Shown: in pieces, positions 17,943 to 27,035 of the stretch
Position numbering within the stretch: the first letter of the stretch is position 1
How the letters are laid out: each line of letters opens with the position of its first letter
From: Neobacillus ginsengisoli
Lineage (GTDB): Bacteria > Bacillota > Bacilli > Bacillales_B > DSM-18226
Reading direction: 5' to 3'
Assembly (NCBI RefSeq): GCF_030813055.1
Contig: NZ_JAUSTW010000003.1
Coordinates: 62,001 to 126,000, forward strand
Length of the DNA stretch: 64,000 nucleotides
Notes under the pieces: generated by a model
Told to the model about the DNA's origin: nothing
What the model saw: the letters and a program-made list of their open reading frames with translations, nothing else
Databases searched by the model: none
Translations under genes and position numbers: made by a program

Positions 17943-18704
17943 TTAAAACTCCATACAAAGATAACTTAATGTCCCAAGGTCATAACTGCGATGAATGACT
18001 TTTGCCGGTCCGCTGCCACTGCCCATCGCGATGTACAAAGGAACAAAATGCTCCGGTCTTGGAACAGCCAGCTTCGCATTTGGAGCCAATTTCTCATAAT
18101 TGAAAAGACTTTCTATATCTTGTTTTTCAATTTTATCGATTAGCCAATCATCAAAGGCAACTGCCCATGCTTCAGGTTCAGTTTGTCCCCAGTTAAGGAT
18201 TCGTAAATTATGCACCGTTACGCCGCTGCCAATGACAAGGATATTTTCTTGTCCCAGGCCCCGTAACGCTTCGCCAATTCGATATTGTTTTTCAGGGGGT
18301 AAAAAAGGATTTACAGAAAGTTGAATTACTGGAATATCCGCTTTGGGGTACATCTTAGACAACATTGTCCAGGAACCATGGTCCAGCCCCCTGCTTGTAT
18401 CCAAGTGTGCAGCAATTCCGGCTTCGGCAAATTTTTCCTTTAAGAGGGAAGCAAGAATTTGTGAACCTCTTGCAGGGTATTTCACCGCATAAAGCTCCGG
18501 CGGAAATCCCCCAAAATCATATATAGTTTCATATGTTCCGTCTATGGAAGAAATCGTTAACATTTCTGTTTCCCAATGTGCGGTAAAAATCACAATCGCT
18601 TTTGGTTTATATGTTTGTCCCAGACTCTCTAAAAATCTTGTATAGGCTGTATCCTCTATCGCTAACATCGGTGATCCATGGGCTAAAAACAAAGATGGCA
18701 TCAT
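17943..18704 (-). CDS. LigB-type (YgiD-like) extradiol aromatic ring-opening dioxygenase
   Basis: A 253-residue class III extradiol dioxygenase of the LigB family, related to 4,5-DOPA dioxygenases. The iron ligands are probably H9 in FLAHGSPM and H43 in FTAHWE; the later motifs GLDHGSWTML and VTVHNLRI are typical of the family. It would cleave catechol-type rings using molecular oxygen in the cytosol. The ATG has GAGGTG 8 bases upstream. It is divergent from an HxlR-type regulator, and its promoter carries a palindrome over the start of transcription. By analogy with the Bacillus YodB/CatR systems, which control catechol and quinone detoxification enzymes, it probably protects against catechols or quinones. 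Confidence 0.85.
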   Translation of the reverse strand: MMPSLFLAHGSPMLAIEDTAYTRFLESLGQTYKPKAIVIFTAHWETEMLTISSIDGTYETIYDFGGFPPELYAVKYPARGSQILASLLKEKFAEAGIAAHLDTSRGLDHGSWTMLSKMYPKADIPVIQLSVNPFLPPEKQYRIGEALRGLGQENILVIGSGVTVHNLRILNWGQTEPEAWAVAFDDWLIDKIEKQDIESLFNYEKLAPNAKLAVPRPEHFVPLYIAMGSGSGPAKVIHRSYDLGTLSYLCMEF

Positions 18705-18722
18705 AATTTTTTCACCTCATTT

Positions 18723-18739
18723 AGTTACTTTATGTAACT
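18723..18739. promoter_or_regulatory. Palindromic operator of the divergent LigB/HxlR pair
   Basis: AGTTAC-TTTAT-GTAACT is an exact 6-bp inverted repeat with a 5-base centre. It sits just downstream of the -10 box of the dioxygenase promoter, where a bound repressor would block initiation. The likely ligand is the HxlR-type protein encoded at 18846. Confidence 0.6.
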
Positions 18740-18740
18740 A

Positions 18741-18769
18741 ACTATAAATTTGTAATTAAGTTATGTCAA
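18741..18769 (-). promoter_or_regulatory. Sigma-A promoter of the LigB-type gene
   Basis: A -35 box TTGACA (18764-18769), a 17-base spacer and a -10 box TATAGT (18741-18746) are read on the minus strand. This is a near-consensus promoter, so the gene is likely strong when not repressed. Confidence 0.7.
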
Positions 18770-18845
18770 GTACTTATTTTATTATATGTAATGGTTTTAT
18801 TTAAAATTATTATTAGCTATAATATTTATATAGAGGTGATCGTTC

Positions 18846-19160
18846 ATGAATCAGTCTACATTATGCCCTAAATTTGAAAAAGCTATGAGAATCCTCAGTC
18901 AGCGATGGTCTGGCTTAATTATTTATCAATTATTATCCGGCCCACAACGGTTTTGTACAATTGAATCTTCTCTACCGGTTAGCGGGAGGCTTTTATCAGA
19001 AAGGCTCAAGGACTTAGAGCAAGAGGGTATCGTTAAACGGGACGTATACCCCGAAACACCGGTCCGGATTGAATATTCCTTAACGGAAAAAGGTCAGGCA
19101 TTGGAGCTGGCTTTAAAAGAAATCGAGAAGTGGTCGCTGGAGTGGATTCAGGTGGATTAA
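18846..19160 (+). CDS. HxlR-family redox-type transcription repressor (YodB/CatR-like)
   Basis: A 104-residue winged-helix regulator of the HxlR family. It begins MNQSTLCPKFEKAMRIL with an N-terminal cysteine at residue 7, followed by RWSGLIIYQLLSGPQRF. This matches YodB and CatR of Bacillus subtilis, in which the conserved N-terminal cysteine is oxidised or alkylated by diamide and quinones and DNA is released. A second cysteine, C37, is present. It likely represses the divergent dioxygenase gene and itself. A -10 box TATAAT at 18818-18823 and the GAGGTG site precede the ATG. Assignment to YodB/CatR rather than another HxlR subgroup is an inference from Cys7. Confidence 0.87.
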   Translation: MNQSTLCPKFEKAMRILSQRWSGLIIYQLLSGPQRFCTIESSLPVSGRLLSERLKDLEQEGIVKRDVYPETPVRIEYSLTEKGQALELALKEIEKWSLEWIQVD

Positions 19161-19203
19161 AAAAAAGACAGATGAGTGTATTTTTCCTCATTCTGTCTTT
19201 TTT
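19161..19203 (+). terminator. Terminator of the HxlR-type gene
   Basis: An A-run, AAGACAGA..TGAG paired with CTCA.TCTGTCTT and a T-run follow the stop codon directly. Confidence 0.85.
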
Positions 19204-19243
19204 CAATTAGCTTCTTACTTGATAATTAATTCATTTCTTTAAA

Positions 19244-21025
19244 TTATCCTACATCCAAGGATTGATGTTGGGATTTATGCAGTTTCCAATAAAAACTCTT
19301 TCGGCGCATTAATTCCGTGTGGGAACCTTCTTCGATAATTCTTCCTTTATCAATTACTAATATGCGGGTTGCATTTTGAATCGTAGAAAGTCGATGCGCG
19401 ATGATAAAGGATGTTCTTCCTTCCAGTAAGGTTTCCAGCCCCCTTTGCAATGCAAGCTCCGTTTCCGTATCAATCGAGGAAGTAGCCTCGTCTAAGATTA
19501 ATATTTTCGGGTCGGCTAACAGGGCCCGAGCAAAAGAAATCAACTGCCTCTGCCCAGTAGAGAGTCTTGTACCTCTTTCGTTTACCTCGGTTTGATATCC
19601 ATCCTTCATACCAGTGATAAACTGATGGGCCTGCACCGCTTTTGCCGCCTCAATTACTTCCTTATCTGATGCATCTAACCTTCCATAGCGGATATTATCC
19701 ATAATCGTACCGGAAAAAATAAACGGGTCTTGAAGCATGACCCCCATCTGCTTCCTAAGAGAGGGGATTGTTACCGTCTTAATATCCACGCCGTCTATTT
19801 CAATTTTTCCGCTATTGATATTATAAAAACGGCTAATCAAACTGACAATCGTAGTCTTCCCTGAGCCAGTTGCTCCTACTAGAGCAATTGTTTCACCTGG
19901 ATTGACGCTAAAATTAATATTATCGAGGACTTTTTCATCTCCCTCATAACCAAATAATACATTCTTAAATTCAACCTTCCCTTGAATGGTTGGAAGTTCT
20001 GCAGCATTCGGATCACCTATAACGGTTGGTTTTTCATCTATCATTTCAAAGATTCGCTCCAAATAGGCCGTCGCATTAATAATCGCATTATAAAAATTCC
20101 CGATATTCGTCAAAGGCATCCAAAACATTCCGATATACCCAACAAATGCAATCAAAGCCCCTACAGTAACTCCATGGCCAATTGACGATATTCCCATTAT
20201 ATAAATAAAGGAAACCGTAAAAACAGAGAGATTTTCAATCGATGGCCAGAGAAGAAATTGAATTTTGACTGCCTTCATCCATGAAGTTCGATAGCTTTCA
20301 GATACTTCACGAAAAATTCGTTTATTTTCATCTTCCCTTGTAAATGCTTGTGTCACTTTTATGCCATTGATACTTTCATGAATATAGGCATTCATATTTG
20401 ATTGTTTATTACTCAAAGTCTGCCAAGCTCTTCGCTGGGCATTTTTGATAAGAAAGATCACGATTGCTAGTATCGGGAACCCTACCATGGACAGCAGAGT
20501 AAGCTTTACATCAATCGAAAACATAAAACCTAAAATGACAAAAAGACTAAAAAGATCGGTAATTAAATTAATTAATCCATTTGACAATAAATCACTTAAT
20601 GAATTGACGTAGTTCACCACTCGCACTAGGATTTTCCCATGTGGACGACTATCATAAAAAGAGAAAGATAATTTTTGCAAATGAGTAAACAAATCTTTTC
20701 TAATATTTTGAATGACACTTTGCCCAATTTCTGTCATCATTCTAATTTTATATTTCAAGCACACTCCCGTAATAATGAGAGAAATTACGTAAATTCCTGC
20801 TAGTCCCCCTAACCCTTTTACGTCCTTCCCTGGAATCTTCACATCAATAGCCTGCTTAATCAGATAGGGCCCAATCAAATTCGCTGCACTGGCAATCAAC
20901 ATTATGAAGATGGTAAAAAGGATCTTCTTTTTGTAAGGCTTTATATAAACCAATAACCGCTTTAAATGAATGAAACTAAAAGGGGATTCCAATTCCTCAT
21001 CAACATCAAATTTATTCCGCGCCAT
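19244..21025 (-). CDS. Heterodimeric ABC exporter, subunit with the intact catalytic glutamate
   Basis: A 593-residue ABC half-exporter with an N-terminal membrane domain of six helices (about residues 40-330) and a C-terminal ATPase. Walker A is GATGSGKTTI, Walker B is ILILDEATSSID with the catalytic glutamate, but the signature is LSTGQRQLISFARAL instead of LSGGQ. Together with the upstream partner, which has LSGGQ but lacks the glutamate, this gives one working and one degenerate ATP site, as in TM287/288 and BmrCD heterodimers. It overlaps the partner gene by 14 bases. The role is export of a drug, lipid or peptide; the substrate is unknown. It is the last gene of a two-gene operon. Confidence 0.9.
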   Translation of the reverse strand: MARNKFDVDEELESPFSFIHLKRLLVYIKPYKKKILFTIFIMLIASAANLIGPYLIKQAIDVKIPGKDVKGLGGLAGIYVISLIITGVCLKYKIRMMTEIGQSVIQNIRKDLFTHLQKLSFSFYDSRPHGKILVRVVNYVNSLSDLLSNGLINLITDLFSLFVILGFMFSIDVKLTLLSMVGFPILAIVIFLIKNAQRRAWQTLSNKQSNMNAYIHESINGIKVTQAFTREDENKRIFREVSESYRTSWMKAVKIQFLLWPSIENLSVFTVSFIYIMGISSIGHGVTVGALIAFVGYIGMFWMPLTNIGNFYNAIINATAYLERIFEMIDEKPTVIGDPNAAELPTIQGKVEFKNVLFGYEGDEKVLDNINFSVNPGETIALVGATGSGKTTIVSLISRFYNINSGKIEIDGVDIKTVTIPSLRKQMGVMLQDPFIFSGTIMDNIRYGRLDASDKEVIEAAKAVQAHQFITGMKDGYQTEVNERGTRLSTGQRQLISFARALLADPKILILDEATSSIDTETELALQRGLETLLEGRTSFIIAHRLSTIQNATRILVIDKGRIIEEGSHTELMRRKSFYWKLHKSQHQSLDVG

Positions 21026-22781
21026 TTATAGAAATCACTTCCTTACCTTGGTCCTGATCATCAAAATTCCCAAATTGGTTCTTAAATACATGATAATAGT
21101 AGCCCTTTTTCTCAAGCAGTTCTTGATGCTTACCTCTTTCAATAATCCTTCCATTGTTCATTACCAAGATTAAATCGGCTTCCATGACAGAGGAAATTCG
21201 ATGTGCAATAATAAAACAAGTTTTTTCCTGAAGAATGGACTTCAATGTATTTTGGATCCGTAACTCGGTTTCCATATCCACGGCTGAGGTTGTATCATCA
21301 AGGATCAGGATGGTTGGATCTTTCAAAATGGCCCTCGCCAGTGCAATCCGCTGCCTTTGCCCCCCGGAAAGACCCACACCACGTTCGCCTACAATCGTAT
21401 CGTAACCACCGGGAAGCTCGGAAATAAAATCATGTGCCTCGGCCACTTTAGCAGCAAACTGAACCGATTCAATAGAGGCTTCAGGATTTCCGTAGGCGAT
21501 ATTTCCCTCAATGGTATCTGAATAAAGGAAAATATCCTGCATCACCATCGCTATCTTTTCTCGTAAATGATGAATATCCCAATCCTTTACATTGACTCCA
21601 TCCACTCTTACCTCACCGCTGGTAGTATCATAAAACCTGCTTAAAAGATTCACTAATGTTGACTTCCCGGCACCAGTCGGTCCAATAATACCCACAGTTT
21701 GACCTGGAATCACTTTAAAGTTAATGTCTTCGAGTACTGGTTCATCCCCGTAGCTAAAAGAGACATGGTCAAATTCAACAACGCCTTTGAAATTTTTCAC
21801 ATTGTAGCAAATAGCATCATTGGTGATTTTAGATTTGACGTTCAACAAGTCTTCTACTTTTTCTGCAGAAGCAATGAATCTTTGAACATCATTAATCAGC
21901 CATCCGGCCATTCGCATTGGGTTATTTAATGCCCATATCAAGGAATTAAACGTAACTAATTGTCCAATCGTAATGGAACCTTTGATTACCATAAATCCGC
22001 CCACTAAAATCATCACAACGGATAAAACACCCGCAAGTGAATCGAGAACAGGCAAATACTTTTCCCATACACGTGCGGAGAGAAGATTCTTCTCCTTGAA
22101 CTCTTTGTTCTGAACGGAAAATTTATCAATTTCATAGTCTTCTTTTGCAAAGGCTTTGACTACTCTATTTCCGCTAATGTTTTCCTGGACGACTGAATTT
22201 AACCTAGCAAACTGTGCCCTTACTTCCGAAAAAGTGGGTCTAACGGTAAAGGCTAACTTATATGCAAAAAAGCCAATTATCGGCGTAACAGCAAGCATCG
22301 CAAATGCTAACGGCGGGTGAATAGAAAACATGAATACAAGTGCAAATACTAAAATGGTAAAGTTTTCAAAAATCATATAAATTCCCCAAGCGATAAAATG
22401 CCTGACGGCTTCCAAATCGCCTGTCATTCGAGCCATAATGTCTCCCGTTTTGGTTCGGTCATAAAAACTGAAATCCAATTGGTGAAGCCGATCATACAAC
22501 TTTTCTCTTAGCTTAAAAATAACACCTTGTGATATACGCTCAAACGATAATTGATAATTATAGCGAATAACAGTCTTTACAATGGTAACTCCAATCATGA
22601 TTGCTAAAAGGGGCAATAACAAACTAGTTTGATGTCCAAAAATAACTTTATCGACTATTTTTCCTGCAAAATAAGGATTAACCATGTTTAGTGCCGAAAT
22701 AACTAGCGATAAAGAAAGACCAACGAATAATTTAACCCGATCATTCCGAATATAGCCCCACACCCAACGCATGCTCTGCAT
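21012..22781 (-). CDS. Heterodimeric ABC exporter, subunit with degenerate ATPase site
   Basis: A 589-residue ABC half-exporter with six membrane helices (about residues 15-300) and an ATPase domain. Walker A is GPTGAGKSTL and the signature is LSGGQRQRIALARAI, but Walker B is ILILDDTTSAVD, so the catalytic glutamate is an aspartate. This is the usual mark of the non-catalytic partner in heterodimeric exporters. It is the promoter-proximal gene and the downstream partner overlaps it. The 366-base region upstream has no other gene on this strand and must hold the promoter. No regulator gene of the MarR or TetR type is adjacent. Confidence 0.9.
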   Translation of the reverse strand: MQSMRWVWGYIRNDRVKLFVGLSLSLVISALNMVNPYFAGKIVDKVIFGHQTSLLLPLLAIMIGVTIVKTVIRYNYQLSFERISQGVIFKLREKLYDRLHQLDFSFYDRTKTGDIMARMTGDLEAVRHFIAWGIYMIFENFTILVFALVFMFSIHPPLAFAMLAVTPIIGFFAYKLAFTVRPTFSEVRAQFARLNSVVQENISGNRVVKAFAKEDYEIDKFSVQNKEFKEKNLLSARVWEKYLPVLDSLAGVLSVVMILVGGFMVIKGSITIGQLVTFNSLIWALNNPMRMAGWLINDVQRFIASAEKVEDLLNVKSKITNDAICYNVKNFKGVVEFDHVSFSYGDEPVLEDINFKVIPGQTVGIIGPTGAGKSTLVNLLSRFYDTTSGEVRVDGVNVKDWDIHHLREKIAMVMQDIFLYSDTIEGNIAYGNPEASIESVQFAAKVAEAHDFISELPGGYDTIVGERGVGLSGGQRQRIALARAILKDPTILILDDTTSAVDMETELRIQNTLKSILQEKTCFIIAHRISSVMEADLILVMNNGRIIERGKHQELLEKKGYYYHVFKNQFGNFDDQDQGKEVISINGAE

Positions 22782-23147
22782 GATCCACTTCCTCCCTTCG
22801 ATTGCGCTTTAAACATAAATATATAATATTATCGTTTTAGTCCTTATATGAGTGAACAACTAAATTTATTTCGAAGTTCGAATCACTAATTTTTATTGAT
22901 TATAGAATCTATCATATTTTTTCTACCCATGTACAGTTTTATTGTTTACCGTTTTTCCTTATGTAAGCCAGTTGCCCCATCAAATTTCCAAAGTTATAAA
23001 TCCCAAAACACAAAAATATAAAATTCATATTAATACATTACTAACTAGATTTCAGCTTACATTATGCAACTTGCAATGAACATAGATGATATAATTGAAA
23101 CATCTATTATTTTGCTATTTTGATATTTTTCTAAGTTAGGTGAGCTT
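22782..23147. other. Divergent intergenic region, no gene seen
   Basis: 366 bases of AT-rich DNA between the ABC exporter operon and the AraC-type pseudogene. It contains a TATAAT at about 23088 pointing right and several A/T runs, but no ORF with a ribosome binding site and no clear hairpin. It probably holds the exporter promoter. Confidence 0.5.
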
Positions 23148-23485
23148 ATGACGACAAACATTGGTTATTGCGGGTATTCCTATCACACACAACCCTTTTA
23201 TTCCCCCTATAGTAACAGGTTACTTGCGTATCTTTTTCGCCTGCAAAAAGAAGGTTTTTGTGAAATTGTAGTGAAAGGAAGAAAATTGGCAAACGGGAAA
23301 GGGGATCTTCTGCTGATTAAACCAGGGGACCATTATGAACAACTATCGAAGTGAACCAAAATGGTTCAATATAGCCCAAGGTGATGAGTTGGGACTATCA
23401 CTTAGTTTGTGAAGACCCTTGGGTTGATGACCATTTAATTAAACTTGGTCATGAGAAAAGCATTGGCATTTTTAAGACAGATTAA
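23148..23485 (+). pseudogene. Broken AraC-type regulator, N-terminal cupin part only
   Basis: The first frame (23148-23354) encodes 68 residues that match the start of Bacillus AraC-type regulators with a cupin-like sensor: IGYCGYSYHT, YLFRLQKEGFCE and GDLLLIKPGDHYEQL. A stop ends this frame. About 35 bases on, another frame (23390-23485) continues the same domain with WDYHLVCEDPWVDDHL and then stops. The double helix-turn-helix DNA-binding domain, expected about 170 residues further on, is absent. The gene is therefore frameshifted and truncated. A TTAGGTGAGC precedes the original ATG. It may once have regulated the exporter or the sugar genes beside it. Confidence 0.72.
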
Positions 23486-23570
23486 ATACAAATCCAGTAT
23501 CGATTGTGTACGAACCGGAACTAGTCATTAGAAATTCTACAAGCACTTTAGAAAAGAATGAACCCTTTAT

Positions 23571-23614
23571 AAAAGAAACACCACGATAAATAAAATTTCC
23601 GTGGTGTTTCTTTT
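23571..23614. terminator. Strong bidirectional terminator by galM
   Basis: A perfect 15-bp stem AAAAGAAACACCACG/CGTGGTGTTTCTTTT with a 14-base loop. It ends the minus-strand galM transcript and would also stop read-through from the AraC-type remnant. Confidence 0.87.
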
Positions 23615-23636
23615 GTATAGGAGTTAAGGTACTGTC

Positions 23637-24698
23637 TTAGCATTGATCCTTTTCTTCAATTCCGAACCTATATTTTGTTCCCGAAGCATACGCTGCATCC
23701 TTGTTTAAAATCCATGAAGGAAAATGGGAATGATGAATAGCATCAGGCAGCCCCTGTGTCTCCAAACAAATTCCAAGGTATTTCCTTGATGGGACACCAC
23801 GAATTTCACCTTTTGGGCTTAAGGAGTTCCCAGTATAAACCACGACACCAGCTTCATCAGTTTCTATTGTTAATGTTCGTCCACTTTCTGGATCCTTTAG
23901 GACAATTTCATTATCACGATTTGTATTTAAGAGAAAGGGATGATCATAACCGTTCCCAGCAAGTAAGTTTTGTGGGTAATCAGATGTTACTCCAGTATTA
24001 ATTAATCTTTCATGATTAAAATCAAATGGAGTATTTTCAACATCTAAAAGACTTCCTGTTGGTAGAAGCTCATTGTTTAATTCTAGGAATTTATCACTCT
24101 TAATTTTTAACGAATGATTTAATATATCTCTTTTTAAATTTCCACTTAAGTTAAAGTAAGAATGATTTGTAACGTTAAGCAACGTTTTCTGATCTGTTTG
24201 ACCTGTATACTGGATCAAAAGCTCATTGTTATTGTTTAGCGTATAATTTACTTTTATTGTTAAATTCCCTGGATATCCTTCTTTACCATCGGGACTTAAG
24301 TATGAAAATTGGACCCCTACCTCCTGCTCATTTTCAATGATATCAGCGTCCCAAACCACTTTATCAAACCCATTAATACCGCCATGTAGATGATTGCCTC
24401 TATCATTTTTTGCTAAAGAATATTCTTGCCCGTCAAGTTCAAAAGAACCTGCCTTTATACGTCCTGCCACACGTCCACAAACAGAACCGAAATAGGAATT
24501 ATTTTTTACATATTCGTCAATAGAATCGTATCCAAGAACAATGTTTTCGTATTTTCCGTGTTTATCAGGAGCAACAATTTTGGTAATTATACATCCATAA
24601 TTAATCGAAGTTATCTCAATGCCATGATTGTTTACCATGGTAAACGATTGGACCGTCTGATTCTCTATTTGATCAAAAATTTCTTGAATGACTTTCAT
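23637..24698 (-). CDS. galM: Galactose mutarotase (aldose 1-epimerase)
   Basis: A 353-residue cytosolic enzyme that interconverts alpha and beta anomers of galactose or glucose. Family motifs are present: the substrate-binding HLHGG in GNHLHGGINGFD, the general-acid histidine in NVTNHSYFNL, and the catalytic glutamate in ICLETQGLPDAIHH. Its length is normal. The ATG has AAGGAG 5 bases upstream. The gene lies 18 bases after a 2-hydroxyacid dehydrogenase gene, so the two share a transcript and the pair probably serves sugar or sugar-acid metabolism. No other Leloir gene is beside it; galE and galU are in the exopolysaccharide locus. Confidence 0.92.
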   Translation of the reverse strand: MKVIQEIFDQIENQTVQSFTMVNNHGIEITSINYGCIITKIVAPDKHGKYENIVLGYDSIDEYVKNNSYFGSVCGRVAGRIKAGSFELDGQEYSLAKNDRGNHLHGGINGFDKVVWDADIIENEQEVGVQFSYLSPDGKEGYPGNLTIKVNYTLNNNNELLIQYTGQTDQKTLLNVTNHSYFNLSGNLKRDILNHSLKIKSDKFLELNNELLPTGSLLDVENTPFDFNHERLINTGVTSDYPQNLLAGNGYDHPFLLNTNRDNEIVLKDPESGRTLTIETDEAGVVVYTGNSLSPKGEIRGVPSRKYLGICLETQGLPDAIHHSHFPSWILNKDAAYASGTKYRFGIEEKDQC

Positions 24699-24716
24699 TT
24701 TTTCTCCTTCCAGCTC

Positions 24717-25679
24717 CTATACCACCACATGCTTCGGTGTCTGATTTTTAAGAGCTAACAGTAAATTTTCCGCTGCTAATTCAGCCATTTTCATTCTTGT
24801 TTTGATACTGGCACTTCCAATGTGCGGAACGGTTACTACGTTGGGAAGGGTTAGTAAAGGGTGATCCAACGAAATTGGTTCTTGTTCAAAAACATCCAGG
24901 CCAGCTGCCCAAATTTCACCTCTTTTTAATGCATGGTATAGGTCCTCTTCATTTACGATTCCACCGCGTGCTGTGTTGATAAGAATAGATGTTTTTTTCA
25001 TTAATGATAATTCTCGTGCACTAATAAGATCGATTGTTTCCGGAGTGTAGGGCGTCATAATACAAACAAAGTCAGATTCTTTTAATAAGGAATCAAGCTC
25101 AACAAATTTCATGTTCAAGTCTTTTTCTAATGAGAGCTTACGGCTGCGGTTATGGTAAAGAACATTCATATCAAAGCCTTTTGCTCTTTTAGCTAATGCA
25201 GCACCAATTCTCCCCATTCCAATAATTCCAATGGTTGCACCGTAAATATCTTGCCCTGTCAATTGCATCGGGGACCAGGTTTTCCAGCTCCCCTCCCTTA
25301 AATAATCCGAGGATTCGATCAGTCTGCGTGCTGTTGCCATCAACAGGGCGAAGGTCAAATCAGCAGTGGTTTCTGTTAAAACACCGGGTGTATTGGTTAC
25401 CGTAATTCCCTTTTCTTTAGCCGCTTTAATATCGATATTGTTATACCCAACAGCCATATTACTGACCACTTTTAGCTGTGGTGCCTTCTCCAATAACTCC
25501 CTGTCCACTGTTTCCGTTATTAAACAGAAAAGTCCATCCACATCCACAATCTCTTTTTCTAATACTTCACGCGGTACAGGTACGTCCGTTTCATCCCATA
25601 TCCGGATGTCAAACTCTTTTTCAATTTTAACAATAATTTCATCAGGAACTCTTCTTGTAATATAAACTTTCGGTTTCAA
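24717..25679 (-). CDS. D-2-hydroxyacid dehydrogenase (glyoxylate/2-ketogluconate reductase type)
   Basis: A 320-residue NAD(P)-dependent dehydrogenase of the D-isomer-specific family, closest in features to the GhrB/YvcT type. The nucleotide-binding motif is IGIIGMGRIGAALAKRA. The catalytic arginine is in NTARGGIVNEEDL, the glutamate in DVFEQEP, and the histidine in VTVPHIGSAS. It reduces glyoxylate, hydroxypyruvate or 2-ketogluconate in the cytosol; which one cannot be told. It starts with TTG after AAAGGAGAG and leads the operon with galM. Confidence 0.88.
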   Translation of the reverse strand: MKPKVYITRRVPDEIIVKIEKEFDIRIWDETDVPVPREVLEKEIVDVDGLFCLITETVDRELLEKAPQLKVVSNMAVGYNNIDIKAAKEKGITVTNTPGVLTETTADLTFALLMATARRLIESSDYLREGSWKTWSPMQLTGQDIYGATIGIIGMGRIGAALAKRAKGFDMNVLYHNRSRKLSLEKDLNMKFVELDSLLKESDFVCIMTPYTPETIDLISARELSLMKKTSILINTARGGIVNEEDLYHALKRGEIWAAGLDVFEQEPISLDHPLLTLPNVVTVPHIGSASIKTRMKMAELAAENLLLALKNQTPKHVVV

Positions 25680-25808
25680 TTCGAGCTCTCTCCTTTTAAT
25701 TGGCTATTTGTTTTTCCTCATTATACCAAAAAAATAACCTTATAAAACTTTCTCTTTTAATTCTCTTAGCTGGTTTTGTTATCCTCTCTTGATAGTTTCA
25801 TTCTATTG

Positions 25809-25822
25809 TAAAAGCGTTCACA
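25809..25822. promoter_or_regulatory. Possible CcpA catabolite-response element
   Basis: TAAAAGCGTTCACA differs at one position from the cre consensus TGNAANCGNWNNCW. It lies between the divergent 2-hydroxyacid dehydrogenase and lactonase genes, both of carbon metabolism. This is a single-site pattern match only. Confidence 0.35.
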
Positions 25823-25870
25823 TTCACACGCATCCTTTTTCCGTTACTCAACGGAAATGATTGTTCAGAA

Positions 25871-25900
25871 TTGACTAACAATTCAACATAGAGGTAGTAT
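25871..25900 (+). promoter_or_regulatory. Probable promoter of the lactonase gene
   Basis: A TTGACT -35 box at 25871-25876, an 18-base spacer and TAGTAT at 25895-25900 precede the gene, with GAGGAGG before the ATG at 25964. Confidence 0.45.
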
Positions 25901-25963
25901 AAATATAGTTTTTTGAATTTATGATAAACTAAATTGATTAATTTATTTGAGGAGGCATAAAAG

Positions 25964-27028
25964 ATGACAAAAAGCCTTAGTAAATTCTTAGGTTATATTG
26001 GAACCTATACAAAAGGAGAAAGTGAAGGGGTATATTCCTTTATTCTGGATACTAATGAAGCAAAGATAGTTGATGTGAAAGTTGCCGCGAAATTAGAAAA
26101 TCCTACATACTTAACTATCAGCAAAGATAATCGCTACCTATACGCTGTTTCAAAGGAAGGGGAATCCGGTGGTGTAGCCGCTTTTACCCTTAACAATTCA
26201 ACAGGTGAACTTAATTTCATCAATAGCCAAATGCTTGCAGGTTCATCACCATGCCATGTAAGTGTTGACAGTGAAAATCGTTATGTTTTTAGTGCTAATT
26301 ACCATAAAGGATCTGTTGAAGCCCATTTGATTAACCAAGCTGATGGATCTATTCAGCCTGCTGCTTCTATTATTAAACATGAGGGTTCCGGCCCCGATTC
26401 AAGACAGGAAAAACCTCATACTCATTATGCCGGGGTTACTCCAAATGAAAAGTATCTTGCCGTTGTAGAATTAGGAACCGACGCTCTTATTACATATGAG
26501 GTAAATGATCAAGGAAAATTAACAGAAGTAAGCCGTTTGGCAACCCCTCCAGGCAGTGGTCCAAGACATCTTGCCTTCCATCCGAATAACAAATTCGCCT
26601 ATATCATGACAGAGTTTAGTTCAGAGGTTATTGTTTTAGACTACAATGCTGAAGATGGTCATTTCAAAGAAAAGCAGTATATTTCTACTCTTCCTGATGA
26701 TTTCAAAGAAAACAACCAAGGAAGCGCCATTCATATTTCTTCAGACGGCCGCTTTGTTTATGCAGGCAACCGTGGCCATAATAGTATTGCAGTATTCAGT
26801 GTCAATCAAGAAACCGGTGAACTTAGCTTCGTTGAACGTACATCTTCAGAGGGCGACTGGCCAAGAGACTTTTCTTTAGATCCAACCGAGAAGTTCATGG
26901 TAGGTTCCAATCAAGAATCCGGCAACCTTGTATTATACGCAAGAGATGAGAATACTGGAAAGTTAACGTTGTTACAATCTGATATTAAAGTTCCCTATCC
27001 GGTATGCATTAAGTTTTTAAATGTATAA
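25964..27028 (+). CDS. pgl: 6-phosphogluconolactonase-like beta-propeller lactonase (YkgB type)
   Basis: A 354-residue seven-bladed beta-propeller protein of the lactonase family, as is B. subtilis Pgl (YkgB), which hydrolyses 6-phosphogluconolactone in the oxidative pentose phosphate pathway. The blades repeat as NPTYLTISKDNRYLYAV, SPCHVSVDSENRYVF and SGPRHLAFHPNNKFAYI, and family motifs such as KPHTHYAGVTPNEKYLAVV are present. No signal peptide is present, which fits a cytosolic enzyme. It stands alone with its own promoter and terminator. Some members of this fold act on other lactones, so the exact substrate is inferred. Confidence 0.85.
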   Translation: MTKSLSKFLGYIGTYTKGESEGVYSFILDTNEAKIVDVKVAAKLENPTYLTISKDNRYLYAVSKEGESGGVAAFTLNNSTGELNFINSQMLAGSSPCHVSVDSENRYVFSANYHKGSVEAHLINQADGSIQPAASIIKHEGSGPDSRQEKPHTHYAGVTPNEKYLAVVELGTDALITYEVNDQGKLTEVSRLATPPGSGPRHLAFHPNNKFAYIMTEFSSEVIVLDYNAEDGHFKEKQYISTLPDDFKENNQGSAIHISSDGRFVYAGNRGHNSIAVFSVNQETGELSFVERTSSEGDWPRDFSLDPTEKFMVGSNQESGNLVLYARDENTGKLTLLQSDIKVPYPVCIKFLNV

Positions 27029-27035
27029 AATATAA

